Part shown: positions 1 through 7,485 of the stretch, in pieces
Layout of the letters: each line of letters starts with the position of its first letter
Numbering within the stretch: the first letter of the stretch is position 1
Assembly (NCBI RefSeq): GCF_001428485.1
Contig: NZ_LMHS01000001.1
Location: 789,769-853,768, forward strand
Length of the DNA: 64,000 bases
Direction of reading: 5' to 3'
Origin: Microbacterium sp. Root180
Lineage (GTDB): Bacteria; Actinomycetota; Actinomycetes; Actinomycetales; Microbacteriaceae
Notes under the pieces: model-generated
Told to the model about the DNA's origin: nothing
The model's database searches: none
Seen by the model: the letters and a program-made list of their open reading frames with translations, nothing else
Made by a program: the position numbers and the translations under genes

Positions 1-8
1 ATCGGTGA

Positions 9-26
9 TGTGAGTTCATCGTCACA
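9..26. promoter_or_regulatory. palindromic site 1, TGTGA-N8-TCACA
   Basis: Perfect 5+5 inverted repeat with spacer gttcatcg. It belongs to a family of three. The spacer is 8, not the 6 of classical CRP sites, so the binding regulator is unknown. Confidence 0.4.
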
Positions 27-79
27 CTGACCCCTCGAGAGCAGTCGGTTCCGGAGCAGCGTGCGGCCCTCACTCGAGT

Positions 80-97
80 TGTGAGCCAGGACTCACA
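80..97. promoter_or_regulatory. palindromic site 2, TGTGA-N8-TCACA
   Basis: The spacer gccaggac extends the dyad by one pair (TGTGAG/CTCACA). It is about 71 bp from site 1, close to a whole number of helical turns. Confidence 0.4.
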
Positions 98-207
98 TGG
101 GGGATGCGAGCCGTAGCCCCTGGAAACGGATGGCCGCAGGCCCTCGTGGGAGCATGCGGGCGCCAGGTCCCGTTGATCTCGGGTGCGTTGCAACTCACTG
201 GATGGCC

Positions 208-225
208 TGTGAGCACGAAGTCACA
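208..225. promoter_or_regulatory. palindromic site 3, TGTGA-N8-TCACA
   Basis: Spacer gcacgaag; followed by TG like site 2 (TCACATG). It lies about 128 bp from site 2. Confidence 0.4.
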
Positions 226-315
226 TGCGATTTCGAGAGGGTGTGAATCCTCGAGTCAAGCGTGACCGGGTCTGCGAGCCGCCAGGGCTACGCACCGGCC
301 GCACCGCAGCCGAAG

Positions 316-1869
316 TCAGACCGAGTCGACGGGCCGCGCGGGCAGGCGCACCTCGAAGGTCGTGTCGCCCGGCTCGCTCGCCACGGAGATCGTGCCGTCG
401 TGGGCGTCGACGATCGCGCGGGCGATCGACAGCCCGAGGCCGGTGCCGCCGGTCTGACGGGCCCGCGAGCGGTCGCCGCGTGAGAAGCGCTCGAACAGCT
501 CCTCGCGCAGCGTCGGATCGATCCCGGGTCCGTCGTCGTGCACGGTGAGCACGGCGCCGTCGCCGACACGCGCGACCGCGACGGTCACCGTCGTGCCGGC
601 GGGGGTGTGCGTGCGCGCGTTCGCGAGCAGGTTCGCGACGACCTGATGCAGGCGGCCGGTGTCGCCCGCGATCTGCACGGGTTCGTCGGTCACATCCAGC
701 ACCCACGTGTGGTCGGGACCGGCGGGCCGGGCGTCGCCGACCGCCTCGACCGCGATGCGCGTGAGGTCCACGGTGCCGTAGACCAGCTCCTGCCCCTCAT
801 CGAGCCGGGCCAGCAGCAGCAGATCCTCGACGAGGGTCGTCATGCGCAGCGACTGCGCCTGGATGCGCTCGAGGGACGCCTCGGTCGTCTCGATCGTCGC
901 CGGGGCGTGGTTCTTCGCCAGCGCGCGCAGCGACAGCTCGGAGTAGCCGCGGATGGACGACAGCGGCGTCCGCAGCTCGTGGCTGGCATCGGCGACGAAG
1001 CTGCGCATGCGCTCCTCGTTGCGCTGGCGTGAGGTGAGTGACTCGTCGACGTGGTCGAGCAGCGTGTTCAGGGCCTCGCCGACGCGTCCCATCTCGGTGC
1101 GAGGGTCGGCCTGCGCCGCCGGCACGCGCTCGGCGATGGTCACCTCACCGCGGTCCAGCGGCAGCTTCGAGACGCGCTCGGCCGTGTCCGCGACAGCGCG
1201 CAGCGGTGCGAGCCCCGCGCGGATCGTCCACGCGGTGGCCAGGGCGAGCAGGATCAGCCCGCCCGCGGTGAGAAGACCGATCGTGGTGAGCATCCGCCCG
1301 ATGTTCGCCGCGACCTGGTCGCGCGAGATGCCCACGACGACCGCTCCCTGCGGTGAGGCCTGGCCCTCGACACGGAAGGTGCCCACATCGTCGATGGTGA
1401 CCACGAGCGGCGTCTCACCGCCCAGACCGTCGGCGAGCTGGGCGATCTGGGAGTCCGTGAGCGGCGTGACCGACGAGTCCGCGCCCATGACCGCACCGGT
1501 CGGCTCGCCCACCGGCGACTGCACAGCGAGAAGGAAACCGGGCTGCTGCGGCTGCTCTGTGAGCATCTGCTCGGCGGTCATCCCCGCCGCGAGCTGGCGC
1601 TGCACCATCGCGGAGGTGCGCTCCAGCGAGTTCTTGACCTGGGTGTTCAGCCCGTCCTCGAGCACACCGCCGAGGATCGCGCTCGTCGCGACGCCGACGA
1701 GCACCATGATGAGCGACGTGATCGACACGACTGTGACGATCAGCTTGCGCTGCAGCGTCCAGGGACGGCGAGCGGATGCCTCGCGCGGCGCATCCGCCGC
1801 CTTGTCGGCGCGGTCGTCGTCGCCAACCGCGCTGGGCGCGGCGGTCTCGTCGGCGCGCAGGTCGGTCAC
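316..1869 (-). CDS. sensor histidine kinase, HAMP/HisKA type
   Basis: Membrane sensor kinase of 517 residues that should phosphorylate the response regulator encoded just upstream. TM1 is about 43-66, an extracytoplasmic sensor region about 70-190, TM2 about 195-216, then HAMP. The H-box SHELRTPLSS carries the phospho-accepting His297. An N-box (NLLANARTHTP), DDGPGID G1 and GGTGLGLSIA G2 box complete the ATPase domain. The GTG start overlaps the regulator's TGA (GTGA), so the pair is translationally coupled. The family resembles TcrS/MprB-type actinobacterial kinases. The stimulus is unknown; divergence from an ABC exporter suggests envelope or toxic-compound sensing (inference). Confidence 0.93.
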   Translation of the reverse strand: MTDLRADETAAPSAVGDDDRADKAADAPREASARRPWTLQRKLIVTVVSITSLIMVLVGVATSAILGGVLEDGLNTQVKNSLERTSAMVQRQLAAGMTAEQMLTEQPQQPGFLLAVQSPVGEPTGAVMGADSSVTPLTDSQIAQLADGLGGETPLVVTIDDVGTFRVEGQASPQGAVVVGISRDQVAANIGRMLTTIGLLTAGGLILLALATAWTIRAGLAPLRAVADTAERVSKLPLDRGEVTIAERVPAAQADPRTEMGRVGEALNTLLDHVDESLTSRQRNEERMRSFVADASHELRTPLSSIRGYSELSLRALAKNHAPATIETTEASLERIQAQSLRMTTLVEDLLLLARLDEGQELVYGTVDLTRIAVEAVGDARPAGPDHTWVLDVTDEPVQIAGDTGRLHQVVANLLANARTHTPAGTTVTVAVARVGDGAVLTVHDDGPGIDPTLREELFERFSRGDRSRARQTGGTGLGLSIARAIVDAHDGTISVASEPGDTTFEVRLPARPVDSV

Positions 1870-2594
1870 TGCGGGGCCTTGATCATGTACCCGACACCGC
1901 GGACGGTGTGGATGAGCGGCTCCCGACCCTGGTCGATCTTCTTGCGCAGGTACGAGATGTAGAGCTCGACGACGCTGGAGCGTCCGCCGAAGTCGTAGTT
2001 CCAGACGCGGTCGAGGATCTGCGCCTTGGAGACCACGCGCCGCTGGTTGCGCATGAGGTAACGGAGGAGCTCGAACTCGGTGGCGGTGAGCTCGATCTCC
2101 TCGCCGCTGCGCTCGACCTCGTGGCTGTCCTCGTTGAGAGTGAGGTCGGCGACGCGCAGGATGGGCTCCGCACCGGAGGCGTGCGCGGTGCCGGCGCGGC
2201 GCATGAGGCCGCGCAGGCGCGCGACGACCTCTTCGAGGCTGAACGGCTTGGTGACGTAGTCGTCGCCGCCGGCGGTGAGGCCGGCGACCCGGTCGCTCAC
2301 GGCATCCTTCGCCGTCAGGAACAGCACGGGCACGTCGTCGCCGGATTGGCGCAGCCGCTGCAGCACGGCCATCCCGTCGAGGTCGGGCATCATGATGTCG
2401 AGCACCATGGCGTCGGGCGCGAACTCGCGCGCGGACTGGAGCGCCTCGAACCCGGACCCGGCGGTGCGCACCTCCCAGCCCTCCATCCGCAGCGCCATCG
2501 ACAGCAGGTCGGTGAGCATCTGCTCGTCGTCCACGACGAGCACGCGCAGTGCGGAGCCGTCGGGACGCAGAAGGGCAGGGCTGGCGTTGGTCAT
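1866..2594 (-). CDS. OmpR/PhoB-family response regulator
   Basis: DNA-binding response regulator of 242 aa. The receiver domain (about 17-130) has the acidic pair VVDDE, phospho-acceptor Asp66 in VLDIMMP and the conserved Lys in VTKPF. The C-terminal winged helix (about 145-240) contains the typical ATEFELL and VRGVGYM segments. The ATG lies 6 nt after a CACAAT -10 box, so the mRNA is probably leaderless. Tandem GTTCCTATGG repeats with 11-bp phasing overlap the -35 region, as expected for autoregulation by an OmpR-type dimer. It is upstream of and overlapping its kinase gene. Confidence 0.94.
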   Translation of the reverse strand: MTNASPALLRPDGSALRVLVVDDEQMLTDLLSMALRMEGWEVRTAGSGFEALQSAREFAPDAMVLDIMMPDLDGMAVLQRLRQSGDDVPVLFLTAKDAVSDRVAGLTAGGDDYVTKPFSLEEVVARLRGLMRRAGTAHASGAEPILRVADLTLNEDSHEVERSGEEIELTATEFELLRYLMRNQRRVVSKAQILDRVWNYDFGGRSSVVELYISYLRKKIDQGREPLIHTVRGVGYMIKAPQ

Positions 2595-2600
2595 GGGCCC

Positions 2601-2606
2601 ATTGTG
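2601..2606 (-). promoter_or_regulatory. -10 box of the response regulator operon (leaderless)
   Basis: CACAAT, 6-nt spacer GGGCCC, then ATG. Transcription would start at the A of the start codon. Confidence 0.5.
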
Positions 2607-2611
2607 CTCTC

Positions 2612-2632
2612 GTTCCTATGGGGTTCCTATGG
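2612..2632. promoter_or_regulatory. tandem GTTCCTATGG repeat, likely OmpR-type operator
   Basis: Two exact 10-bp direct repeats start at 2612 and 2623, one helical turn apart. That is the geometry used by PhoB/OmpR winged-helix dimers. They lie about -18 to -38 relative to the inferred regulator transcription start. An imperfect third copy (GTTCCTCATAG) is at 2689, towards the ABC promoter. Confidence 0.5.
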
Positions 2633-2731
2633 AGGGCGCTATGCGCGCGCTGTGAGTACGCGTGCGCGAGCGGATGCTGCGCCCATATGTTCCTCATAGC
2701 TCCCGCTGGCGGCCCACATCGACAGCGTCCC

Positions 2732-2737
2732 TAGCGT
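2732..2737 (+). promoter_or_regulatory. putative -10 box of ABC exporter operon
   Basis: TAGCGT about 40 nt before the permease ATG. This gene has a conventional leader with a GGGAGGAG ribosome-binding site. Confidence 0.35.
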
Positions 2738-2777
2738 CGCCTCGACGGCCGGCACCCCGCCGGCCGGGAGGAGACCC

Positions 2778-4250
2778 ATGTACGCAACGTATCTGCGGCG
2801 GGAGCTGGCCGGCCGCAAGAAGCAGACGATCATCGTGGCCGCCGGCCTCGCGATCGCGATCGCGCTGGTGATGATCGTGAACTCGCTCGCGGCGGGGGTG
2901 CGCGACGCGCAGGCCGAGGCGCTGGAGTCGGTCTACGGGGTGGGCACCGACCTCACCGTGACCGGAGCCATGGCGGAGCCCGGCGAAGGGCGCGGGCAGA
3001 TGTTCGAGTTCGGCGAGGACGGCGGTGAGACCGGGGATGACGGCACGACCGAGCTGAGCCAGTCGCGCCTGGTCAGCGAGCCCATGCGCGCCACGCTCGC
3101 GGCCGACACGCTCGACACCGTCGCATCCGTCGACGGCGTGGAGGCGGCATCCGGTGCACTCAGCCTCACGAACATGACCTTCTCCGGCGAGCTGCCGCAG
3201 CGGCCGGCCGAGGGATCCGAGTCCGGCACGACCGGCCAGGCGCCGCCGGACGGCGGCGGCGATGGCGGTGGCTTCGGCGGCGGATCGTTCGGCGTCGACT
3301 CGTTCAGTGTGCTCGGCATCGATCCGGCGACGACGTCCGTCGGTCCGCTCTCGGCGGTGTCGGTGAGCGAGGGCCGCGCCCTCGCGACCGATGACGCGGG
3401 AGAGAACGTCGCCGTGCTCGACGCCGCGTACGCCGCGACCGCCGAGGTCGCCGTCGGCGACGCCATCGACGTCGGCGGAGAGGACTTCGAGGTCGTGGGG
3501 ATCGTCGCGTCGACCTCGAGCGACGCCGACACGGCGGCGAACGTCTACATCCCGCTCGACGTCGCCCAGGCGCTCTCGGGCGCCGGCGACGTCGTGTCCA
3601 CCGTGTACGTCCAGGCGGCGTCGTCCGACGCGATCGCGACCGTGCAGGCGGACCTCGAGGAGGCGCTGCCCGAGACCACCGTGAGCTCGCAGTCTGACCT
3701 CGCCGCCACGGTGTCGGGGTCGCTGTCCAGCGCCTCGTCGCTCATCACGAGCCTGGGCACCTGGCTCTCCGTCATCGTGCTGGCCGTCGCGCTCGCGCTC
3801 GCCGTGCTCTTCACGATCTCGGGAGTCTCGCGCCGCACGCGCGAGTTCGGCACGCTCAAGGCCATCGGCTGGTCCAACGGACGCGTGGTCGGTCAGGTCG
3901 CGGGGGAATCGCTCGTCCAGGGACTTCTGGGCGGCGCCGCCGGGCTCGTGCTCGGCTTCGCCGGCATCGCGATCATCAACCTCGTTTCGCCGACGATCTC
4001 GACGTCGCCGGCGGCCGGCCCCGTCACACCGGGCGGACCAGGTGCCGACACGATGGTCGGCCCCGGCGGCGGCATGGGGAACCTGCTCTCGTCGCAGACG
4101 ACCGAGATCGTGCTCCAGGCGCCCGTCACCCTCTGGGTCGTCGCGGCCGCGCTCGGACTCGCCGTCCTCGGCGGGCTCGTGGCCGGAGCGTTCGGCGGCT
4201 GGCGCGCCGCTCGCCTCAGCCCGGCCGAAGCACTGCGATCGGTGGGGTGA
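2778..4250 (+). CDS. MacB/FtsX-type ABC transporter permease
   Basis: Integral membrane permease of 490 aa with MacB architecture: one N-terminal helix (about 17-40), a large extracytoplasmic MacB_PCD domain (about 41-325), then three C-terminal FtsX helices with a coupling segment RRTREFGTLKAIG. The extracytoplasmic domain contains an acidic insert (about 75-95) and a glycine-rich insert (about 155-172), both low complexity. SD GGGAGGAG precedes the ATG. The ATP-binding gene follows immediately. Such systems move substrates from the membrane outward or perform mechanotransmission rather than import. The substrate is unknown. Co-location with a divergent two-component system suggests regulated efflux. 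Confidence 0.9.
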   Translation: MYATYLRRELAGRKKQTIIVAAGLAIAIALVMIVNSLAAGVRDAQAEALESVYGVGTDLTVTGAMAEPGEGRGQMFEFGEDGGETGDDGTTELSQSRLVSEPMRATLAADTLDTVASVDGVEAASGALSLTNMTFSGELPQRPAEGSESGTTGQAPPDGGGDGGGFGGGSFGVDSFSVLGIDPATTSVGPLSAVSVSEGRALATDDAGENVAVLDAAYAATAEVAVGDAIDVGGEDFEVVGIVASTSSDADTAANVYIPLDVAQALSGAGDVVSTVYVQAASSDAIATVQADLEEALPETTVSSQSDLAATVSGSLSSASSLITSLGTWLSVIVLAVALALAVLFTISGVSRRTREFGTLKAIGWSNGRVVGQVAGESLVQGLLGGAAGLVLGFAGIAIINLVSPTISTSPAAGPVTPGGPGADTMVGPGGGMGNLLSSQTTEIVLQAPVTLWVVAAALGLAVLGGLVAGAFGGWRAARLSPAEALRSVG

Positions 4251-4318
4251 GGCATCCGATGAACGAATCGACCACCGCAGACGCGACGGCCACCGCGCAC
4301 ATGACAGGAGAACGCACC

Positions 4319-5044
4319 ATGACCATGATCGACACCGGGCTCGATGCGGGGGCGGATGCTGCGTCCCCCGTGCTCTACCGGCTCGCGGGCGTGACCCGCA
4401 CCTACCGTCAGAAGGACCGCATCGTGAAGGCGCTCGCGGGCGTCGACCTCGACATCGCCCCGGGGGACTTCGTCACCATCCAGGGTCCGACGGGCGGCGG
4501 TAAGTCCACGCTGCTGCAGCTGCTGGGCGCCCTGGACCGACCGACGGACGGGGCGGTCGTGCTGGGCGACGTGGACCTCGCGAAAGCGTCCGACGCCGAG
4601 CTCGGACACGTCCGCGCCCGCGACATCGGGTTCGTGTTCCAGGGGTTCAACCTCATCCCGACGCTCACGGCCGCCGAGAACGTCGACATGGCGCTCGAGC
4701 CACTGCGACTGCCCGCCGCGGAGCGCGCCGAACGGGTGGCGGAGGCGCTCGCGCACGTCGGCCTGGACGACCGGTCCGATCATCGGCCGGCGGAGCTCTC
4801 AGGCGGTCAGCAGCAGCGCGTCGCGATCGCCCGTGCGATCGTCAAGCGCCCGCGGGTGCTTCTCGCCGACGAGCCGACGGGCAACCTCGACGAGTCCATG
4901 CGCGACGAGATCCTCGGCGTGCTCGAAGGGCTGTGCGCCGAGGGGCTGACGCTCATCGTGGTCACCCACGATTCGGCCGTCGCGCAGCGGGCGCGCCGAC
5001 GCCTGCGCCTCGAGCGGGGGACGGTGCGCGACATCACGCGCTGA
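4319..5044 (+). CDS. LolD/MacB-type ABC transporter ATP-binding protein
   Basis: ATPase subunit (241 aa from this start) partnering the preceding permease. Walker A is GPTGGGKST, Q-loop FVFQGFN, signature LSGGQQQR, Walker B VLLADEPTGNLD and H-loop VTHD. I chose ATG 4319 because AGGAG sits 8 nt upstream and the conserved domain starts about 20 residues in. ATG 4259 and GTG 4247 (overlapping the permease stop) are in-frame alternatives that would add a disordered tail. The gene ends 3 nt before the convergent epimerase gene. Confidence 0.9.
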   Translation: MTMIDTGLDAGADAASPVLYRLAGVTRTYRQKDRIVKALAGVDLDIAPGDFVTIQGPTGGGKSTLLQLLGALDRPTDGAVVLGDVDLAKASDAELGHVRARDIGFVFQGFNLIPTLTAAENVDMALEPLRLPAAERAERVAEALAHVGLDDRSDHRPAELSGGQQQRVAIARAIVKRPRVLLADEPTGNLDESMRDEILGVLEGLCAEGLTLIVVTHDSAVAQRARRRLRLERGTVRDITR

Positions 5045-5047
5045 GCA

Positions 5048-6043
5048 TCACCCGGCGGTGCGGGCGTGGGCCGCGATGCGATCGAACAGCGCGTCGCGGC
5101 CCTCGTCGGTCCGCTGCAGCTCGGGGTGGGCGTCGTGGTGCGCGACGATCCGTCGCGCACCTTCGTCGAAGAGGATCGTGGTGCGAGACTCCGGCACGAG
5201 AGCGGTGACCTTGCTGTTGTCGAAGATCATCGAGTGCGCCTTGTCGCCGATGAGCGTGGGGCCGAGCTCGGGCGCGAAGGCGGCGATGGTGTCGGACGCC
5301 ACGTGCACGAAGTCCGGCGACGCGACCCCGGCCGCGTCGGCCAGCCAGCCGTAGATCGTGTTCCACGCCGGCGCGTGCGAGCCCGTGATCGTGAAGGCGT
5401 CGCCGATGGCCTGGGGGTGGCCGAGCAGCCCGGCGAACGCGACGGCGAAGTCGTCGGCGTGCGTGATGGTCCACAGGCTCGTGCCGTCGCCGTGGATGAC
5501 GACCGGCCGGCCGGCGCGCATGCGGGCGATGTCCGTCCAGCCGCCGAGCGTCGGGATCGAGCTCGCGTCGTAGGTGTGGGAGGGCCGCACGATCGTGACC
5601 GGCAGGCCGCGGTCCCGGTGGGCGGCGACGAGCAGGTCCTCGCACGCGATCTTGTCGCGCGAGTACTGCCAGTACGGGTTGCGCAGCGGTGTCGATTCCG
5701 TCACCGGGAGACGGCGCGGCGGCTTCTCGTATGCGGATGCCGAGCTGACGAAGACGTACTGCCCGGTGCGGGCCTCGAACAGGTTCAGGGCGGTGCTCAC
5801 GTGCGACGGCGTGAACGACAGGAAGTCGGCGACGACGTCGTACTCGGTCGTGCCGACGGCCTCGCGCACGGCGGCGGCATCGCGGACGTCGGCGACGATC
5901 TCGCGCACGCCGTCCGGGAGCGGCCGGCGCGAGGAGCCGCGGTTGAGGACCGTGACGTCGTGGCCCGCCCCGACGCTGCGCCTCACGCACGCCGCGCTGA
6001 TGGTCCCGGTTCCGCCGATGTAGAGCACACGCGTGGTCGTCAT
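5048..6043 (-). CDS. NAD-dependent epimerase/dehydratase family protein (SDR)
   Basis: Rossmann-fold protein of 331 aa related to extended or atypical SDR epimerases. The nucleotide-binding motif GGTGTIS lies near residues 9-16, followed by an active-site-like YSRDK (Y-x3-K). The glycine motif differs slightly from GxxGxxG of classical sugar epimerases, so the substrate cannot be stated. TAGGGT-CGGAGC-ATG indicates a leaderless transcript. It is divergent from the FAD oxidoreductase gene with start codons only about 57 bp apart. Confidence 0.8.
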   Translation of the reverse strand: MTTTRVLYIGGTGTISAACVRRSVGAGHDVTVLNRGSSRRPLPDGVREIVADVRDAAAVREAVGTTEYDVVADFLSFTPSHVSTALNLFEARTGQYVFVSSASAYEKPPRRLPVTESTPLRNPYWQYSRDKIACEDLLVAAHRDRGLPVTIVRPSHTYDASSIPTLGGWTDIARMRAGRPVVIHGDGTSLWTITHADDFAVAFAGLLGHPQAIGDAFTITGSHAPAWNTIYGWLADAAGVASPDFVHVASDTIAAFAPELGPTLIGDKAHSMIFDNSKVTALVPESRTTILFDEGARRIVAHHDAHPELQRTDEGRDALFDRIAAHARTAG

Positions 6044-6049
6044 GCTCCG

Positions 6050-6055
6050 ACCCTA
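6050..6055 (-). promoter_or_regulatory. -10 box of epimerase gene (leaderless)
   Basis: TAGGGT, 6-nt spacer, ATG at 6043. Confidence 0.55.
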
Positions 6056-6086
6056 GAACGGGTAGCGCGATGTCGGCAGCGGCCGT

Positions 6087-6092
6087 TACCGT
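6087..6092 (+). promoter_or_regulatory. -10 box of FAD oxidoreductase gene (leaderless)
   Basis: TACCGT, 7-nt spacer GGCGCGG, GTG at 6100. It favours 6100 over the in-frame ATG at 6070. Confidence 0.5.
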
Positions 6093-6099
6093 GGCGCGG

Positions 6100-7425
6100 G
6101 TGACCGATATCTCCCTCAGCGACCTCACGACCGGCACGGTCGTGCACCCGGGCGACGACGAATGGGACGCCGCCCGCGCCTTCCACTCCGGCATCGGCGA
6201 GCCGACCGTCATCGTGCGCGCGTCCAGTGTCGACGACGTCCGCGCAGCGCTCCGGTACGCGGCATCCGAGCGCCTCGATGTCATGGTGCGCGGCGGGGGG
6301 CACAGCGCGTGGGGCGCCGTGCCCGGCGGCGTGACACTCGACCTCGACGCGATCGACGAGATCCGCGTCGACGGCACACTCGTGCACGTCGGGGGCGGCG
6401 CGACGTGGGGTGCGGTCGCGCACGCGCTCGCCGAGCACGGGCTCGGCATCAGCTCGGGCGACACGGCCTCGGTCGGGGTCGGCGGCCTCACCCTCGGCGG
6501 CGGGATCGGCTGGATGGTGCGGGCGTGGGGCCTCGCCGCCGACCAGCTGGTGGGCGCGCAGCTGGTGACGGCGCGCGGCGACGTGCTCGAGGTGAACGCG
6601 GACTCCCACCCCGACCTGTGGTGGGCGCTACGCGGCGGGGGCGGCAATTTCGGCGTCGTCACCCGGTTCGACTTCCGTGCGCACCCGCTCTCGCACGTGG
6701 TGTTCGCGACCCTGGGCGTCGGCGGCGACGCCCGACCGGTGCTGCGCGCCCTTCGCGACACGATGAAGGTCGCACCCCGCGAGCTCACGGTCACGTACAT
6801 GCACGTCCCGCCGATGGATCCGAGCGCGCCTCCGGGCGCCACGATCAGCGCCTGCTGGATCGGCGACGACGAAGCGGCCGCCCGGGCGGCGCTGGCGCCG
6901 CTGTACGCCCTCGACGGCGTCACCGAGACCGAGCTCGGGGTGCGCTCCTATCCCGACATCCTCATGGAGATGCCCGCCGCCGATCCCGATCAGCCCATGC
7001 CGGGGTTCGTCGGCGGCAACACCCTTCTCGGCGACCTGACCGACGAGGCCATCGAGCGGCTGGTGGCTTTCCGCGAGGCCAACGCGGCGTCGGTGCTGTT
7101 CCTGCGTTCGCTCGGAGGGGCGTTCGGTGACGTCGCACAGGACGCCACCGCCTTCCCCGCCCGCGAGGCCACCTGGTTCGCCATGGCGGGAGCGTTCGAC
7201 GTGCCCGGACTCGTGCACGACGGCAACCGCCCCCTCATCCAGGCGGAGTGGGATGCGATCGAGGCGCTCGGCGCCGCCCTCTACGGCAACTTCACCCCGT
7301 CCACCGATCCGGGGCTCGTCACGCGCATGTTCTCGCCCGAGGCGATGGCGCGGCTCGCCCAGGTGAAGCGCCAGTACGATCCGCAGAACCTGTTCTGCCG
7401 CAACCACAACATCGCCCCGGCCTGA
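6100..7425 (+). CDS. FAD-binding oxidoreductase with BBE domain
   Basis: Flavoprotein of 441 aa of the PCMH/berberine-bridge family. The FAD_binding_4 domain spans about 35-200, with His68 in RGGGHS as the expected covalent 8-alpha-histidyl FAD site. The second loop (SSGDTASVGVGG) lacks the Cys of bicovalent enzymes, so mono-covalent flavin is expected. The C-terminal BBE segment is YDPQNLFCRNHNI. Substrates in this family are sugars or secondary metabolites; this one is unknown. The start is based on the leaderless -10 box at 6087; ATG 6070 would add ten residues. Transcription ends at a strong hairpin at 7438. Confidence 0.85.
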   Translation: MTDISLSDLTTGTVVHPGDDEWDAARAFHSGIGEPTVIVRASSVDDVRAALRYAASERLDVMVRGGGHSAWGAVPGGVTLDLDAIDEIRVDGTLVHVGGGATWGAVAHALAEHGLGISSGDTASVGVGGLTLGGGIGWMVRAWGLAADQLVGAQLVTARGDVLEVNADSHPDLWWALRGGGGNFGVVTRFDFRAHPLSHVVFATLGVGGDARPVLRALRDTMKVAPRELTVTYMHVPPMDPSAPPGATISACWIGDDEAAARAALAPLYALDGVTETELGVRSYPDILMEMPAADPDQPMPGFVGGNTLLGDLTDEAIERLVAFREANAASVLFLRSLGGAFGDVAQDATAFPAREATWFAMAGAFDVPGLVHDGNRPLIQAEWDAIEALGAALYGNFTPSTDPGLVTRMFSPEAMARLAQVKRQYDPQNLFCRNHNIAPA

Positions 7426-7437
7426 CCGGCCAGACGA

Positions 7438-7467
7438 CGAAGCCCCCGCCGGCAGGCGGGGGCTTCG
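7438..7467. terminator. bidirectional hairpin terminator
   Basis: Perfect 13-bp stem CGAAGCCCCCGCC / GGCGGGGGCTTCG with loop GGCA. It lies between the convergent FAD oxidoreductase and gnd genes, so it can serve both. Confidence 0.85.
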
Positions 7468-7485
7468 TGCACGGCGCGGCTGCGC

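Larger units (their letters stand above)
1..315. other. gene-free left margin with three related palindromes
   Basis: No convincing reading frame or RNA gene is visible between the window edge and the stop of the histidine kinase gene at 316. The stretch holds three dyads of the form TGTGA-N8-TCACA, centred near 17, 88 and 216, each with G as the first spacer base. Such clustering suggests the operator region of a gene beginning left of the window on the minus strand, but that gene cannot be seen. Confidence 0.6.

Noticed and set aside
9..225. CRP sites
   Set aside because: The half-sites look like CRP, but the spacer is 8 bp in all three copies rather than 6.
316..2697. One 793-codon open frame covering kinase plus sequence antisense or out of frame to the regulator
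   Set aside because: Only its second part is kinase-like. The first part is the regulator gene in the wrong frame. The kinase starts at GTG 1869.
5034..6923. Long minus-strand frame joining the epimerase region and the antisense of the FAD oxidoreductase
   Set aside because: Composition and lack of domains show it is a shadow; the real genes are on their own frames.
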